Positions 23,221-36,304 of a DNA stretch of 64,000 nt are shown here, piece by piece. A model generated the notes under the pieces. That model ran no database searches and was not told where the DNA came from. It saw only the letters and a list, made by a program, of their open reading frames with translations. The DNA lies in contig JAJHZJ010000601.1 in assembly GCA_023548195.1 (NCBI GenBank), positions 601,001-665,000 of the forward strand, read 5' to 3'. The DNA is from Bettongia penicillata ogilbyi. Taxonomy: Eukaryota; Chordata; Mammalia; Diprotodontia; Potoroidae. How positions within the stretch are numbered: position 1 is the stretch's first letter; every line of letters starts with the position of its first letter. Both the position numbers and the translations under genes were made by a program.

Positions 23221-25829
23221 AGGTTACCAAAGCTGACTGCAGGGAAATGAATCAAGATACAGTGATATGCTGGGTGAAAGCAGCTCAATCAGAAAATGAT
23301 GAAAATAAAGTACATTTAGCCTGATTTTTTTTCTTTTGAAGAAAATTTAAAGAAATATCTCAATCATTTCATGAGTATGATACAAAACCAGTAACAATAA
23401 CAACAATACCAAAACAAAGAAATAAAAAAGTTATCTTCTCCTGACTTCTGAACTTGTCATTAAAGATGAATTAGGATGACAGCTCCTGAAAGGTGAAATC
23501 TCAATCGATTCTGATTAAGATCTCAATCTTCTAGAGGGGCCTTATTGGTCTTGCCCAATGTGGCACTCTCTTTTCCCAAACCCTATCCAGTAGTGGTTCT
23601 CAAAATCCTGTACAAGGAACTCATTAAGCTTTTATGGAATGGTTAACCTCGCCATCATTTGCCCTTAGTGTATATGATTGTATACTGACCAATACAGTGA
23701 GAAAATCAAATTGATTCCGTTTCTTAATCAATTCTATTTTTGTAATTAATCTTATTTGCAGTTGATTTTTATTTTTAATTTAATTTACATTTTTGTTGTT
23801 CTTTCTGTGTTTTGTAGTCAAATCTCTTTGACTGAGTTGAGAAGTTCTCAGTTCACCATTATTCTCTGAGCTGTTGTCCCACAAATCACCTTGATTCAAA
23901 GAAACATATTTTTTCTACACATCTTACTACCCTTGTACAATTAAGGGAGATCTATTATATCATTCACAAGATTGTCAAGATACAGATGAATGCCAGGAAG
24001 TCTATTATCTCGGTTTCACTAGCAAGCCCTGCAGGATGCAGATGGGCTCCATAATTCAATCAGCCTTTCTTAATGACAAATGTGGGGGACAGACTGTTGC
24101 TAGCCCTACACTCTAGATTTCCAGTCAATCATATTGTTTTCCAATCCATGCTGCTCCACACTTTTCAACAAAACATAGTGTTCTCCCCATCTGTGATGCT
24201 GCCTTCTAGCTTTTGGATACTCCTCCTTTTATCTGTAAAAATTATCTGTATGTTCACATTCTAAGTCTTTTTTGCTGCATAGGGATCTAAAGACCCATTT
24301 TATTGGTAATCAGTAGCATTACCAATGCACTGAATGTGCTTGGATCTTCGTGCCTCAGTTTGTCTTAATTTTAATCATGACAATAGAAAAAAAAAACTTT
24401 TTAAGGGCAAGCCTACAAGTAGGATGACCTACAAGTAGGATGGTGCTATCAATGACAACTGTTCAAAGTCTCACTTGATGGTAGAGCCCTACTGATTCAT
24501 TTTGCTCACCTGGGAACTGTTTGCCCATTATATTGAACTCAACTTGGTGTCACCATTGCCATCTCCACCTAGCTTTAGGGGGAAAAATAGGAGAAGGGGA
24601 AAGAGAACAAAAAGAAGACAATACATTTTACCAATAATGAAATGTTTCCATTACGCTACTTTCAGGGATATTATCCCTTTTTCTCTTCATGACTCTTCTT
24701 TTAATATCTTTTTTTAGCTAGTGTTCTCCCCATTTATAAATGTTGTTCATTTTCTCCGAAAAATTGATAATATAAAAATGTTTTACGTAATTACACATGT
24801 TTAAACTACATCAGATTGCTTACCATTTCAGGAAGGGGCAACAGTTGAGGGGGAGGATAGAATTTGCAACCCCAAACAACAGAAAATGTGAAAATGTTGT
24901 TTTCTTTTACATATAATTAGTGGAAAATAAATTTAAAAATAAGTAAATGTTGCTCTTTGTTGTCTGTAATCATCATTTGAAAAAATATTCTTAATAAACT
25001 AGCATCATAGTTCTTTCCAAATTCTCAAATTTCTCCCTCCCCATTAATTTTACTGATATTATATAAACCTATTCTTCTGATAAAGGGCCACTAAAGCTCT
25101 ATAGGTACCAGAAAATAATATAGTTATGTTAATTAATTCACTGATTACTAGTTATTCATTAGCCATATATTTGACATTTTCTTGTTGATAACTAGCAACT
25201 GACCAACCTATGTGGTTAGAGTTGTTCCTCCAGCCTTTGTTTATAAACATATCCTTGAGAATTCATCTACCATCATCTGTGTACAAAATTTTTGATTTAA
25301 ATAATATTCCCAGTTATAAAATCATAGTTAGGACTGAAAACGTCCTCAGACGTTATAAATTTACACCTCAGAATCATTCAAATATTAAGGCGTCAGAGGT
25401 AGGATTCAAGAATTTATACCCTAAACGCTGTTGCAATGAGTTTTCCACCATACAACGCCAGCTTTTCCAACAGATGGTAAGAAATCATGATCAAATAGAT
25501 CTTTTTTCTTTCCATAACACTTCCAAAAATCTATTCAATCAAATCCAGTGATTTACATGGCATTCACCTTCCTCATTCTCATAGTTTCTGGTAGTGTTGT
25601 TATTACTGTCATTTTTTTTTTAAACCAAATTAAAAACTATTGAAATGGTACCTCTTTGCTATTTAGCTGACAAAATATTAATATTTTTCAGAGTTTATAA
25701 ACCTTCAGAAGTACTCTTACCTACTTAGAATGAGGAAACAATTGTCTCCTTACAAGTTTTTTTTTTTATTTGCACAATCGCTAAGGATATGGTTATATTG
25801 ATGTCTGTGTCCCAAAAGGATAATTGTCT

Positions 25830-25900
25830 TCTGTCCCTGAAGAATACGATTAACTCAATCTTCAAAAATGAAATCATGTAGCAACTCCCTAGGGAACCCA
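25830..25900 (-). promoter_or_regulatory. Proposed OR promoter module 1 (Olf1/EBF + homeodomain)
   Basis: Contains CCCTGAAGAAT (25835-25845), an ATTA core (25849-25852) and the perfect palindrome TCCCTAGGGA (25886-25895), which fits the Olf1/EBF consensus TCCCNNGGGA. The same 11-mer at nearly the same spacing from an EBF-like site occurs at 50623 and 62534. It lies 4.7 kb upstream of the OR8U-like ATG. Olf1/EBF plus homeodomain sites are known marks of OR promoters; use here is inferred. Confidence 0.45.
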
Positions 25901-26251
25901 AAGTAGAAAACTTAGAAGCTGCTTTGAGTTTCTTCAAGACTAAAAATCTAAAACTGTTTCTTATTGGAAAGAAACATGACGAAAGCAACTAATTGGACAG
26001 CAGACTTACAGGGCAATATTTTTTTTCTTCCAAATAAGTGTTCCTTTTGTGCTGTGGTTAACAAGATAAGAATAAAGGTGTTGTGGGTCTTTTGATTAAT
26101 ATTATGCTTTTTTCAAGGATCATCCGAAATCCCAGTTTCCTTATGAATCATTTTCTGTAAATTTCATTTTAGAGTGACCTCTCCCCAAAACCAGTACGTC
26201 TTTCCGGTACATAAAGCAATTTCAGTCAAATAGGGGTATGTATGTGTGTCA

Positions 26252-26275
26252 GGAGAGAGAGACAGAGAGACAGAC

Positions 26276-26344
<69 letters not shown>

Positions 26345-26404
26345 GAGAGACAGAGAGAGAGACAGAGAGACAGAGAGAGACAGAGACAGAGACAGGGAGA
26401 CAGA
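26252..26404. repeat. (GA)n/(CAGA)n microsatellite
   Basis: About 150 bp of GAGA with interspersed CAGA. Open frames through it on both strands are artefacts of the repeat. Confidence 0.95.
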
Positions 26405-27861
26405 GTCTGATGTATGAAAATTTCTACATTTGATAGAGATAGACTAGAGACAAAGGTCACAGAAAGTAATGAAGTTGAAAACTCAGAGAATACAGGATTT
26501 GTAATGGGCAAGAGTGGTAGTGGAGATGACTTGGACAAATTTTGAATTCATTTCGAAGGAGGGACAATTACCTAGGTGGTCATAGATGATAACAGCAAGG
26601 ATCTAGATCATATGGGCTGAACTTTAATTTGCTAAGAAATTATGATCAGTTCTACAATTGCTTTCCTATTTATTTTCCATGTTTCCTTTCTTTCAATCAC
26701 ATTTGTTTTTAAATCACTTCCCATCCCTTTAAAATTCCCTTCCTCTTTCTAGTCTTTTTACTATAACTATAACTATAACTAAGAATTAGTAAGAGAAAGG
26801 GTAAAATTCAGCAAAACTAACCACTAAATCAACTGAGTCAAGAGAGCATATGCAGTAATCTAAAGAAAAATATTTCATACCTCTTCAAAGGTGGTAACGA
26901 GGTGATTTTGCCTTTCATAATTTCATTCTTATTTAACCAATCATAACTTGTTTCCTGTCTATGAAGTTCTGTTCTTTGTTTTGTTTTCACAAAACTATAA
27001 AAGAAAGTTATCATTTGGGGCCTTAGCTTTGCTGAGGAAGCTGAGATTCTATTTATTGATAAATTAGTACTTTACTAATGAATTGATCATGCTCAGAACT
27101 TTGTGTCTCAATATACTTTAATTTTAACTGTTATATGATGAAGATTTTAATTCACTACCCTGACCTCTTTGAGTAGAGTGGGTTTTTTCTAATATTTATT
27201 ATCATTTTTGGACTTTAATAAAGGCCAGAGCTTGAATTAATCAGCCAGAAGTAGAGCCTGGACCTAACAATCTCTTTGCTCTATGAAGTAAACTCAGAGA
27301 ATACCTCTTTTTATGTCCACAAGTCCAGATGGGACTGACTTAGCATACTTTATGAGACCCTTAACCTGAAACACTCTCTTGAGAAATGGGACTTTTTATA
27401 TATCTGAATATTTTGTGGACATATTAATGACAGAGAAAACACAGATATTTTGAGTTGTAATTTCAGTCAACAACTTTTCAGCTCTCTTATCTTATTGTAT
27501 TTACAACCTATCCAATTAAGAAATTCCTTTCTCGTGGTCTAGTTATTCATTCATGGGGAACAGAAATCTGAAGGACATATACAACATTGGATTGTCCTAA
27601 AGCAGATTTAAACCTCGTCATTCTTGTATTAGTCAGTTGGAAGTTTTTCTGGCTCCATGGTAACTGTTAGCTTTAAGTAACTGCTAGCTTTAAAGGAATA
27701 AACAATACGCATTTAGCCTGTTTGCCTTTTTTTAACCAAACTTTCTGGTTGACAGTTGTAAAGTACAACACTAGATATGAGTGTAGTGCAAAGGAGTCAT
27801 TTTAATTTTTACAAGCCAGTGTTTTCTGATCAATCAGGTAATGTTAACCCTAAGTAATGTG

Positions 27862-27862
27862 G

Positions 27863-27897
<35 letters not shown>

Positions 27898-27899
27898 GT
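27862..27899. repeat. (GT)n microsatellite
   Basis: GT run with one TT interruption. Confidence 0.9.
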
Positions 27900-28221
27900 C
27901 TTTATTGCGGTAATATTTAACTTTTCTAGTTAGTCCCAGCAGAAATGATGACTATAGCTGTGGGTGTAATCTCCCATGAAATAAGCTAAATATTTAGAAA
28001 CAAATATTCATAAAGATAACTTGTTCCAAACAAACTTCATTGACAGTCACCAGGCATTTCCACAAGGATAGGTTATTTCAAGGATATACCATGTTCACAT
28101 TATTGACCATTTTGAATTTCTCAACATTCTTCTAGTAGTTTAAATATAAAGAAGAAAGACTAGTGTTGAGGTTTATTTTGTTATTTTATTTTGTTTCTTT
28201 TAATAGAGTATTTTATTATTT

Positions 28222-28935
28222 GTTGAGTTTTCTGGGACCCCAAAATAGAGACAAGTGGGTCCTACCTGAATGAATTTGACCCAAGCTTTCTTTTAACCAA
28301 AGGTAAGATTTATTAACAAACCAACAGAAGTAGGTGTGATTCTAAAAATTCACCATATTGGCCAAACTTAAGAAATCTGAGTATTGGCTAGATGCTTAAG
28401 GAATCTAAGCATTTTCATTGAGGAAAAGGTAGATATTTTATACAGAAGTGGGAACAGAAAAGGAGTCTAGATGGAATTAAAGTAGCAGCAGTCTATTGTA
28501 GGGTCAGGTACAGACAATGAAAAGGTAATTAATTAACTGGGAAGGATTGATTGCCCAGATAAACGCCAGGGACCTGAACCAGAAGGGAAAGTGGAGGGGA
28601 TTTTCCTTTTGGGGGTCTAGATTCTAAAGACCAGGTCTTTTCTTTTGAAGGTTCAGATTCCATCCTCATCATTAGATCTTATGATCTGGTTTGAGCTAGC
28701 TCCAGTACACTCCTGGATTGCCCTTATAGTTAATAAATATTAATCTAGCAGTAATTAAAAAGTTGAATTCCCTTATCCTTCACAGACAGGGAAGGAATGT
28801 GAAACAATGTGTTGGGAGTCTATTGTAATAGGTCTGTCAGGGTTTGAAGCTAGTTTGTACTGTCTTGGTGGCAATGGAAAGAGAGAGTGGGAAGGAAAGA
28901 TCTGAAAGGTATTGTGGAGGTGTATGTTGCCTCCC
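28222..28935 (-). repeat. Possible solo LTR
   Basis: The left end reads TGTTGAGTTTTCTGGGACCC and the minus strand carries AATAAA at 28309-28314, about 90 bp from that end, as in the R/U5 region of LTRs. The composition is less AT-rich than its surroundings. No second LTR or internal genes are present. The right end is not defined, so this is only a candidate. Confidence 0.3.
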
Positions 28936-29164
28936 CCGTAGTCATTTTAATCATGGAATAGAGAAAAAAATGATTAGATGGGGCTGATGAGCTCAGTTTT
29001 AGAAATATTGAATTTGTGAGAATATGACTACAAAATGAATCCTTCTATAAGCAGTGAATATATTTCCATTTTAGTTGGAAGTCCTTTGGGATATAAATCT
29101 ACATTTAAGGCATTTACACATAAAGCATATTTCACTAATGCATATAATCCCTTTGTTAAGTAAC

Positions 29165-29410
29165 GATGTAGAAAGAGTGCAGAATCTGGAGTGAGGAGAG
29201 ACCTAAGTTCAAATTCTGCTTCTGGCAACAGCTATATGTCATGGATAAACCCTTTCCCTTTTTTTAAAGATTGTTTCCTGACCTTTAAAATGAGGGTAAT
29301 GACTGTATTATTTATCTCACAGAGTTCCGTGAGGCTCACATTAAATGATGTATGTGCAAATCATTTGCAAACAATGTTTTGCAAAACATTAAGCATATAT
29401 AAATGACAAT
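29165..29410 (+). repeat. MIR-like SINE
   Basis: A fairly complete copy: 'GAGAGACCTAAGTTCAAATTCTGC', 'TGACCTTTAAAATGAGGGTAATG', 'TCTCACAGAGTTCCGTGAGG', 'AAAACATTAAGCATATATAAATG'. This order is that of MIR from its core to its 3' end. Confidence 0.7.
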
Positions 29411-29587
29411 TGTTTTCAGGTGTGTGAGCTAGGAAGTTGAGACAGGATAAGAGATATTGATGAGGAAGTTATCTGCATACAGTTGAAATTGTGGGAATGA
29501 ATCAGATTTCCAAGGGAAGATGCATATAGACAGAAAATGGAAAAGCACATGTAGGGACAAGAGCATGTTAAAACACACAGACACAGA

Positions 29588-29664
29588 CTATCTCTCTCTG
29601 TCTCTGTCTCCCTCTGTCTCTCTGTCTCTCTCTATCTCTGTCTCTCTCTCTCTCTCCCTCTCTT
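29588..29664. repeat. (CT)n/(TCTG)n microsatellite
   Basis: Pyrimidine tract of about 77 bp. Confidence 0.9.
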
Positions 29665-31800
29665 AAACAACAAAACTATGTACCCAGTAGCCACTTAATA
29701 ACATTGGATTTAAGGCTACATTGGAATGTAAATCCAAAAACTCTTTTCTGAGCTTAACCTTTTTAAATCTTCCTATTTATCATTCATTATCTACTTGAAG
29801 ACCTCCAAAAGATTCTGAGGCTTCTCAATTCACTTTTGAATAGCAATAACAATTAGGAAGATTTTTCATACCTCCAAAATAAATCTCATTTTTTTGAAAT
29901 TTTCACTCATTTACAGTTTAACCTTTTTTTGACCAATGATTCTCATTTTATTGTTAGTTCACAGGAACTGAAACTTTTCTTCACAAACCCCTTCATCTTA
30001 ACAGAGAAGTAAAGCATAAATTCCGTTCTGGAGTAGTGTCACAATTAATGAACCCTGTCTTCTTCCCGACTCAGAGTCTTAGGAGGAGGAATTTGTCTTT
30101 CTCTTTGAATGATTAAGGATAATAATGTCCATACTCTGTAGTTTATGAAGTGTTAATATATACCATAGGGAGCAGTGTTTAAAGTGTTTTGCAAATTTTA
30201 CAATCATATAAGTATTTAAAATACTATACAAATTTATGTAAGTATAAATTTAAAATACATAAAATATGTACACAAATATATAATTATAATTCATGGAGTT
30301 CAAGCACATACATCCAAGTATCTCATTATTGGCAACCAACAATAGGGCAGACAGAACTGTTTGGGAGAAGGAGCCCCCTCAATGGCAGCAGGTGAGGAAA
30401 ATCCATCTTCTACCTTCTCATTAGTAGTTGAGGGAGGGAGAAGGAAAGGTTCCCAGCTTTGGTTGGGGCACCAGATAATTTCTGTCTCCTTAACCTTCCA
30501 CATGTGATTATTTAGTGGAGGACTAGAATGTCAAAATGACAACTTTAGTGCACAATAATGCCAAAAAATTTTATTTAATTAACGAATTGCGTAACATAAA
30601 TGGGCCTTCTAAGGTGTTTGAGGCTCTTTGAAATTTGTTTTTTCCTCTTAAGTAGTCCAAACCTGCCATTCTAGTGCCTGTGGAAAGAGGAAGAAACTGA
30701 AATCCTAGTCTAGAAAGAGACAGATAAGAATGATTGGTGATTAGCACATCAATTGTGTCTTTGTAAATGGTGTTTCCAGAGTGTGAAAGTGCTCATTTAC
30801 ATTTTTCTGATTTTTAGAAATTCCTATAGGTAGGATAAACATACATTTTAGGTTAGCAATCCTTTCCCCTTTTTTAATGTGTCAGTAAAACTTCAGCTAA
30901 GTGTCTAATTAAATTAGAAACCCGAATAAGGTAATACCATTTTTCTCCAAAGGGAAAGAGAAAAGTTAAAAGGTTGCCAAATTCTGTCACTTTTAGCTTT
31001 ATAATATTTCTCCACATCATCCTATAACTCCTATACTGATGCTGTTTCTATTTTATCAATAAGGCAATGATATAAGGGCTAACCATCTAGGAGAGGTAAA
31101 GAATGTACTTTGTTAGAAATCGATAGGGATACTGGAAACTGAGATACTACTCAAAAGCTATTAGAGTAGTCTTATGGGCAGATTATAAACACCTGAATTA
31201 AATTGATGACGATGGGAGTAGAAAGAAAGAGTTGGCTTTTTCAAATGAGATAATGTCTATAAAATGTTTTACAAACTGCTAAATCCTAGTACCATCTATT
31301 ATAATAATGATTGTTATTGTGATTATTAACAGAATTGAAATGATAGGTTAATAATATAGAAAAAAGATATAGACAGGTCCAAACTGAGAGAACTCTGAAA
31401 ATATCGTGTGAGTCAAATGTGAGACATTTCATGACTTTGTACATTGATTGTTCCCAGTTTTCTGTTCCCTCATGTTATAAATTTACGTTGGATTTAGTAT
31501 TCTCCTTTCAGATTAATAGACAAGGACACAAGCAATTCCATGATTTTATCATCACTTGCATGACAACTCTCATGACTCATCTATCTTAAATTTTTATTTC
31601 ATCCAGAAATTAAGGAGTCTACGATGCTTAATATCAAAAAAGAGTCTGTCTTCCTTACATTTAGTGTAAGTAGGAAAAGCTAGAAAGTGTTTGAGTATGT
31701 ATATGTATATATGTTAATAGAATATAAATTTATATAAATATAAATATATATAAATTTATCTCCTAGTTCAGAAAAGTGAAATGGTAACATATTAGCACTT
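29665..31800. other. Intergenic downstream of OR5M-like gene 1
   Basis: AT-rich; no repeat family or coding signal recognised. It includes a TATA/TAAA-rich stretch at 31700-31760 just 3' of the OR. Confidence 0.4.
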
Positions 31801-32739
31801 TTATTTAGTCAAAATTTTTCTTCCAATTGCTTTGTTTAGGGCCTCCTTCACATCTTTGTTCCTAAGGCCATAGATCATTGGGTTCAACATGGGGATCACC
31901 GTTGTATAAAACACAGCTACAATTTTCCCCTGCTCTACAGATTCCTCAGTGGGAGGCCGTAAATGCATGCAGAACAGGGTCCCATAGAATACGGTAACCA
32001 CTGTGAGGTGGGACCCACATGTGGAGAAAGCCTTGTGCCTGCTCTCAGCAGAACGGCTCTTTAGGATGGCCACTAGGATGAACATGTATGATGTAAAAAT
32101 GATCAGAAGGGATTGGACATTGCTGTAGCCAGCCACTATATACATGGATAGCTCTTTACTGTATGTATCAGAACATGCTAGTTTGATGAGAGGGGGGTCA
32201 GCACAGTAGAAGTGGTTAATTTCATTAGCACCACAGAAGGATAAATTGTAGGTCCTCAAGGTTTCCATCACACTGAGAAGGAATCCATAGACATAGGGAA
32301 TAGTGATCAGCCGGATACAGACACTTTTTGACATTTTACTGCTGTACAGAAGTGGATTGCAAATGGCTATGTAACGATCATAGGCCATGACAGCCAACAT
32401 ACAGTGTTCAGTGAGTACCACAGCAATGACAATGTAACACTGGACCAAACAACCAGTATAAGAAATGGTTTTTTTCTCTGATGAGAAGTTTTCAAGCATC
32501 TTTGGGGTGACATTTGTAGAGAAACATAGATCCAGAAATGATAAGCTAGAGAGAAAAAAGTACATGGGAGTGTGAAGTCGAGAATCAATCTTGATTAAAA
32601 TAATCATGCCAAGGTTCATCACCACAGTGATCATGTAGATCATGAGAAACAGCACAAAGAAAGTACTGCACAACTCTGGGCGACTGGTTAATCCCAGAAG
32701 AATGAATTCATTCACTTGAGTGTAGTTTCTGTTGGACAT
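31801..32739 (-). CDS. Olfactory receptor, OR5M-like (copy 1)
   Basis: An intact intronless OR of 312 residues. Hallmarks: NYT glycosylation site (5-7), LHTPMYFF (55-62), C97/C179, [10 protein letters not shown] (118-127), the OR5M-like segment [31 protein letters not shown] (234-244), and [12 protein letters not shown] in loop 3 followed by [12 protein letters not shown]. The usual GN of TM1 reads MN (41-42) and the final motif has Gly for Ser; both are tolerated in some ORs. The closest family in memory is OR5M (OR5M8/M9/M3 group). It is a clear paralogue of the gene at 57724-58647. Start choice: first in-frame ATG, preceded by a splice acceptor. Confidence 0.95.
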   Translation of the reverse strand: MSNRNYTQVNEFILLGLTSRPELCSTFFVLFLMIYMITVVMNLGMIILIKIDSRLHTPMYFFLSSLSFLDLCFSTNVTPKMLENFSSEKKTISYTGCLVQCYIVIAVVLTEHCMLAVMAYDRYIAICNPLLYSSKMSKSVCIRLITIPYVYGFLLSVMETLRTYNLSFCGANEINHFYCADPPLIKLACSDTYSKELSMYIVAGYSNVQSLLIIFTSYMFILVAILKSRSAESRHKAFSTCGSHLTVVTVFYGTLFCMHLRPPTEESVEQGKIVAVFYTTVIPMLNPMIYGLRNKDVKEALNKAIGRKILTK

Positions 32740-32768
32740 TTCCCGATCTCCACTTGAGGGTCATTGAT

Positions 32769-32800
32769 CCTATTATTTCACAAGAAAAACAGAAATAAAT
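32769..32800 (-). other. Putative 3' splice site upstream of OR5M-like copy 1
   Basis: The minus strand shows TTTCTGTTTTTCTTG, then AATAATAG ending at 32770, 30 bases before the ATG. Confidence 0.5.
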
Positions 32801-34356
32801 AATAAGTGGTCCTTTGCCCTTGTATCATGACTTCACTACAAAGAGTCAAAGGGATTCACTTATACAACCCCAACGACATTCATATTGAAATAGTAAGAAA
32901 GGTTGGATGGAGCTAAAACACAACGCATTTGAAATTCCATAGCCATATCAATAAGAATTACTTGTATTTCATGAAATTTACTTTCCTTTTATTTTGGAAG
33001 GTGTGTTTCAGTATGTCACATAAATCACTCATCCTTTAACATAAATCTGCTGCTTTTGAGTCAGAGAGCAATAACCTACCCTCCAAGTAGTTTTTCGCCA
33101 TTGGTTGTGTGCATGTGAGCGTTTGGGTTTTCCTTCTTATCTGAATGTCCATTCTATCTATAGCATAAACTCATATACATAAGACCTCAGTGGCCATCTA
33201 GTCCAACCCTTGGCCAAATGATGAACTCTACCTTTAGCATCCTTAGACAGTAGTCCTTTAGCCTGTGACTGTGGCAGTTTTCACATGAGCAGAGATGAAA
33301 AACCCAATACCTACATCCGAAGACAACTCATTACACTTTGACATAACTTTGGTTATATTAGGAGATGATCGTTTATTTGTTTTTCCTTGATTTGAACTAA
33401 AATTTACCATTGTAATTTCTACCAGTTTCCATCCTATCTGTATACTCTAGGACTAAGAAGGATAAATCTGATCTTTTACATTATAGATTTTCAGTTTTGT
33501 TTTTTTAATACTTGAAGAAATCTATCACTTCCGCTGAATCACTGCTTCCCAACTACTCCAGCTAATCCTTGATTCTTGTGTGAAATTGTCTTCAACCCTC
33601 TTGCCATGCTGGCCAACATACTGCAAATCTACTCAAACTGGTCAATCTCATTTTCTAAAATGAAGTACAATACTTCAACTGTGGGATGATAAGGACATGG
33701 TATAGCAGGATTATTGACTCCCTATACTATACTTTACTGGTATGTAAGCAATACAGAAGACTCTTCTTGATCCCTGCTTCCCTAAAGAATATACTGGAAA
33801 TCAATTCCATTTCAAGTCTACAAAAATTATTAAATGCATGATATATACTGCTAAGTTGTCAGGGCATTTGTCATGCTATGACAGAATTAGAAAAGAAGTG
33901 AAGTTTGGCTTCATCTCCTACCTCTCTTTCTGTCTTCTATTTCTGTGTCCTTCTGCTTTGTCCTCTTGTGTCTCTGTCATTGCTCTTATCTCCTTGCTGT
34001 TCTATTCATGTTTGCTTTTTATGAAGCCCATAACTTCATCCTACATAGGTATCTTGCAGTATAGAAACTTTTTGTTCCAATGCAAATGGCAGGAATTTCG
34101 TAAAAATCCCTTTCGTATACAGAGAAGTCAAGTGATTTGCAAATAATGACATAATTAGCATGTGTCAAAAGTCGAATGTAAACTAAAATCTTCCTAAGAG
34201 CAAGACTGATACCTTATTTGTTATGCGATGCTGCTTTTCTAACTTCTTTTTATTCTACCAGCTTGCCTTTCCATCAGTATATAATTCCATCGACGTAAAA
34301 TAAGAGGAATCCTATTACACTAATTCATGCTAAAGTGAAACTGATACTTGTCTTAA
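32801..34356. other. Intergenic upstream of OR5M-like copy 1
   Basis: AT-rich with one degraded SINE-like piece near 33185-33350 ('CATCTAGTCCAACCCTTGGCC'). No gene was seen. Confidence 0.4.
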
Positions 34357-34370
34357 CAAATTAATCACAG

Positions 34371-35030
34371 GGGGGTGGAGCGAAGATGGCGGAGTAGAAA
34401 GACTCATGTATGCAAGCTCCGAAACCACAACCCATAAATTTCCTGTAAAAAGAACTCCCGACAAATTCTGGAGCAGTGCAAGCCACGCAGCAACGGAGTG
34501 AAGGAGACTTCCATTCCAGAGAGCCCTGAAAAACGAACTCCAAAGGTCCGTCGTGCACCGGACAGTGGACACCAGCCCTGGCCACGCGCCCCAAGAGGAG
34601 AAGATCCGAGTAGGCTTCAGGGACGGAATCTCCAGCGGTCGCGATGGTCCCTCCACCCACAGGCGCTCTAGGTCAGTGAGAGAGACTTCTGGACTGGCCA
34701 AGAGGGGAGCAGGGTGTCTCCATAACTCAGGCCCCCTCGGGAGGCAGCAGCAGAGGCAGCGGCGGCCAGGAGCTCCCCCAGCAGGTAGGATGTCAGATCC
34801 ATTACTGAAGGTCTCCGCATAAACCCCCTGAGGAAACTGAGCCTGGGCGGCGGCCCTGCCCCCACCCGAGCACCAGAACGTAAGCTAACATTGAATAGCA
34901 GCCGCGACCACCACTGAAAGCCCTGAGGCTGGGGAGCAGCATTTGAATCTCAGATCCCAAGCACTAGCTAGGCAGATCTAGGGGGAGGGGGTGGAGTGGA
35001 ATCTCAGAAGACAAGTAACTGGCTGGGAAA
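34371..35030 (+). promoter_or_regulatory. LINE-1 5'UTR/promoter of copy C
   Basis: Has AAGATGGCGG at 34383-34392, intact, and one unit of the 70-bp repeat (about 34797-34870, starting CCATTACTGAAGG). GC-rich relative to its surroundings. Confidence 0.65.
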
Positions 35031-36103
35031 ATGCACAGAAAGGGGAAGAAAAATAAGACCATAGAAGTGTAAATTCTTGGGGAACAGGTGTTTCCTCCTT
35101 TCATTTCTGATGGAGAGGAACAATGCTTGCCATCAGGGAAAGACGTGGAGGGTGGGGTCTCTGTATCCCAGACATCCCAGGCTCAGGCCATTGAAGACCT
35201 CAAAAAGGATTTTGAAAATCAAATTAGACAGGTGGAGGAGAAATGAGAGAGATGCAAGAAAAGTATGAAAAACGGGTCAATGCCTTGGTAAAGGGGACCC
35301 AAAAAAATGCTGAAAAAAATAACACCTTGAAAAATAGGCCAACTCAATTGGCAAAAGAGGTTCAAAAAGCGAATGAGGAGAAGAATGCTTTCAAAAGCAG
35401 AATGAGCCAAATGGAAAAAGAGGTTCAAAAGCTCACTGAATTTAATAGTTCTCTCAAAATTAGAATGGAACCGATGCAGTCTAATGACTTTATGACAAAA
35501 TAAGAAGTCACAAAACAAAACCAAAAGAATGAAAAAATGGAAGAGAATGTGAAATATTTCATGGGAAAAACAACTGATCTGGAAAATAGATCCAGGAGAG
35601 ACAATTTAAAAATTATGGGACTACCTGAAAGCCATGATCAGAAAAAGAGCCTAGACATCATCTTTCATGAAATGATCAAGGAAAACTGCCCTGATATTCT
35701 AGAAGCAGAGGGCAAAGTAAGTATTGAAGGAATCCATCGATCACCGCCTGAAAGAGATCCAAAAAGAGAAACTCCAAGGAACATTGTGGCCAAATTCCAG
35801 AATTCCCAGGTCAAGGAGAAAATATTGCAAGCAGCTAGAAAGAAACAATTCCAGTATTGTGGTAATACAATCAGGATAACACAAGATCTAGCAGCTTCTA
35901 TATTAAGGGATTGAAGGGCATGGAATAGGATATTCCAGAAGTCAAAGGAACTAGGATTCAAACCAAGAATCACCTACCCAGCAAAACTGAGTATAATACT
36001 TCAGGGGAAAATATGATCTTTCAATGAAACAGAGGACTTTCAAGCATTCTTGTTGAAAAGTCCAGAGCTGAAAAGAAAATGTGACTTTCAAACGCAAGAA
36101 TGA
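35031..36103 (+). pseudogene. LINE-1 ORF1 protein gene, copy C
   Basis: The ATG at 35031 (MHRKGKKNKTIE) meets a TAA after 13 codons. Later frames recover the coiled coil (35243-35503, ending in TAA at 35501), the RRM region NLKIMGLPESHD and the C-terminal domain up to ILQAARKKQFQYCG (35537-35914, ending in TGA), with the normal end near 36103. At least three inactivating changes are present. Confidence 0.87.
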
Positions 36104-36236
36104 GAAGAAGCATGAAAAGTAAAGAGCAAGGACAAGTCATAAGGCACTTACTAACGGTGAACTGTTTACATTACTACATGGAAAGCCAATATTTGTAACT
36201 CTTAAAACTTTTCAGTACCTGGGTAGTGGGTGGGCC

Positions 36237-36304
36237 CACACACACATACACACACACATGTACACATGTGCGTGCACACACACACACACATGCACACACA
36301 CACA
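36237..36304. repeat. (CA)n in LINE-1 3'UTR, copy C
   Basis: CA run interrupted by TACA and TGTGCGTG. Equivalent repeats mark the same 3'UTR position in copies A, B, D, E, F and H. Confidence 0.9.

Larger units (their letters stand above)
22160..25770. other. Intergenic, upstream of OR8U-like gene
   Basis: AT-rich with two microsatellites: (AAT)n at 22476-22506 and (GT)n at 23191-23220. I see no coding signal and no clear OR pseudogene. It lies between the OR8U-like exon and its proposed promoter, so it is probably intron for that transcript. Confidence 0.5.
25901..28215. other. Intergenic with purine microsatellites
   Basis: Holds the GA/CAGA tract at 26252-26404, three TATAAC units at 26763-26780 and a GT run at 27862-27899. 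No gene was recognised. Confidence 0.45.

Noticed and set aside
26164..26538. Long open frames on both strands through a GA/CT tract
   Set aside because: Low-complexity Ser/Leu or Arg/Glu repeats arise in any frame of a (GA)n tract; there is no domain or conserved start.
26763..26780. Three TATAAC units considered as an interstitial telomere
   Set aside because: The unit is not TTAGGG and the array is only three units.
28222..28935. Considered as a confident solo LTR
   Set aside because: One plausible end and an AATAAA signal, but no defined second end or target duplication; kept only as a low-confidence feature.
33760..33800. CCCTAAAGAATATAC considered as a fourth promoter module
   Set aside because: Only a partial match to CCCTGAAGAAT and no EBF-like palindrome at the expected 50-60 bp spacing.
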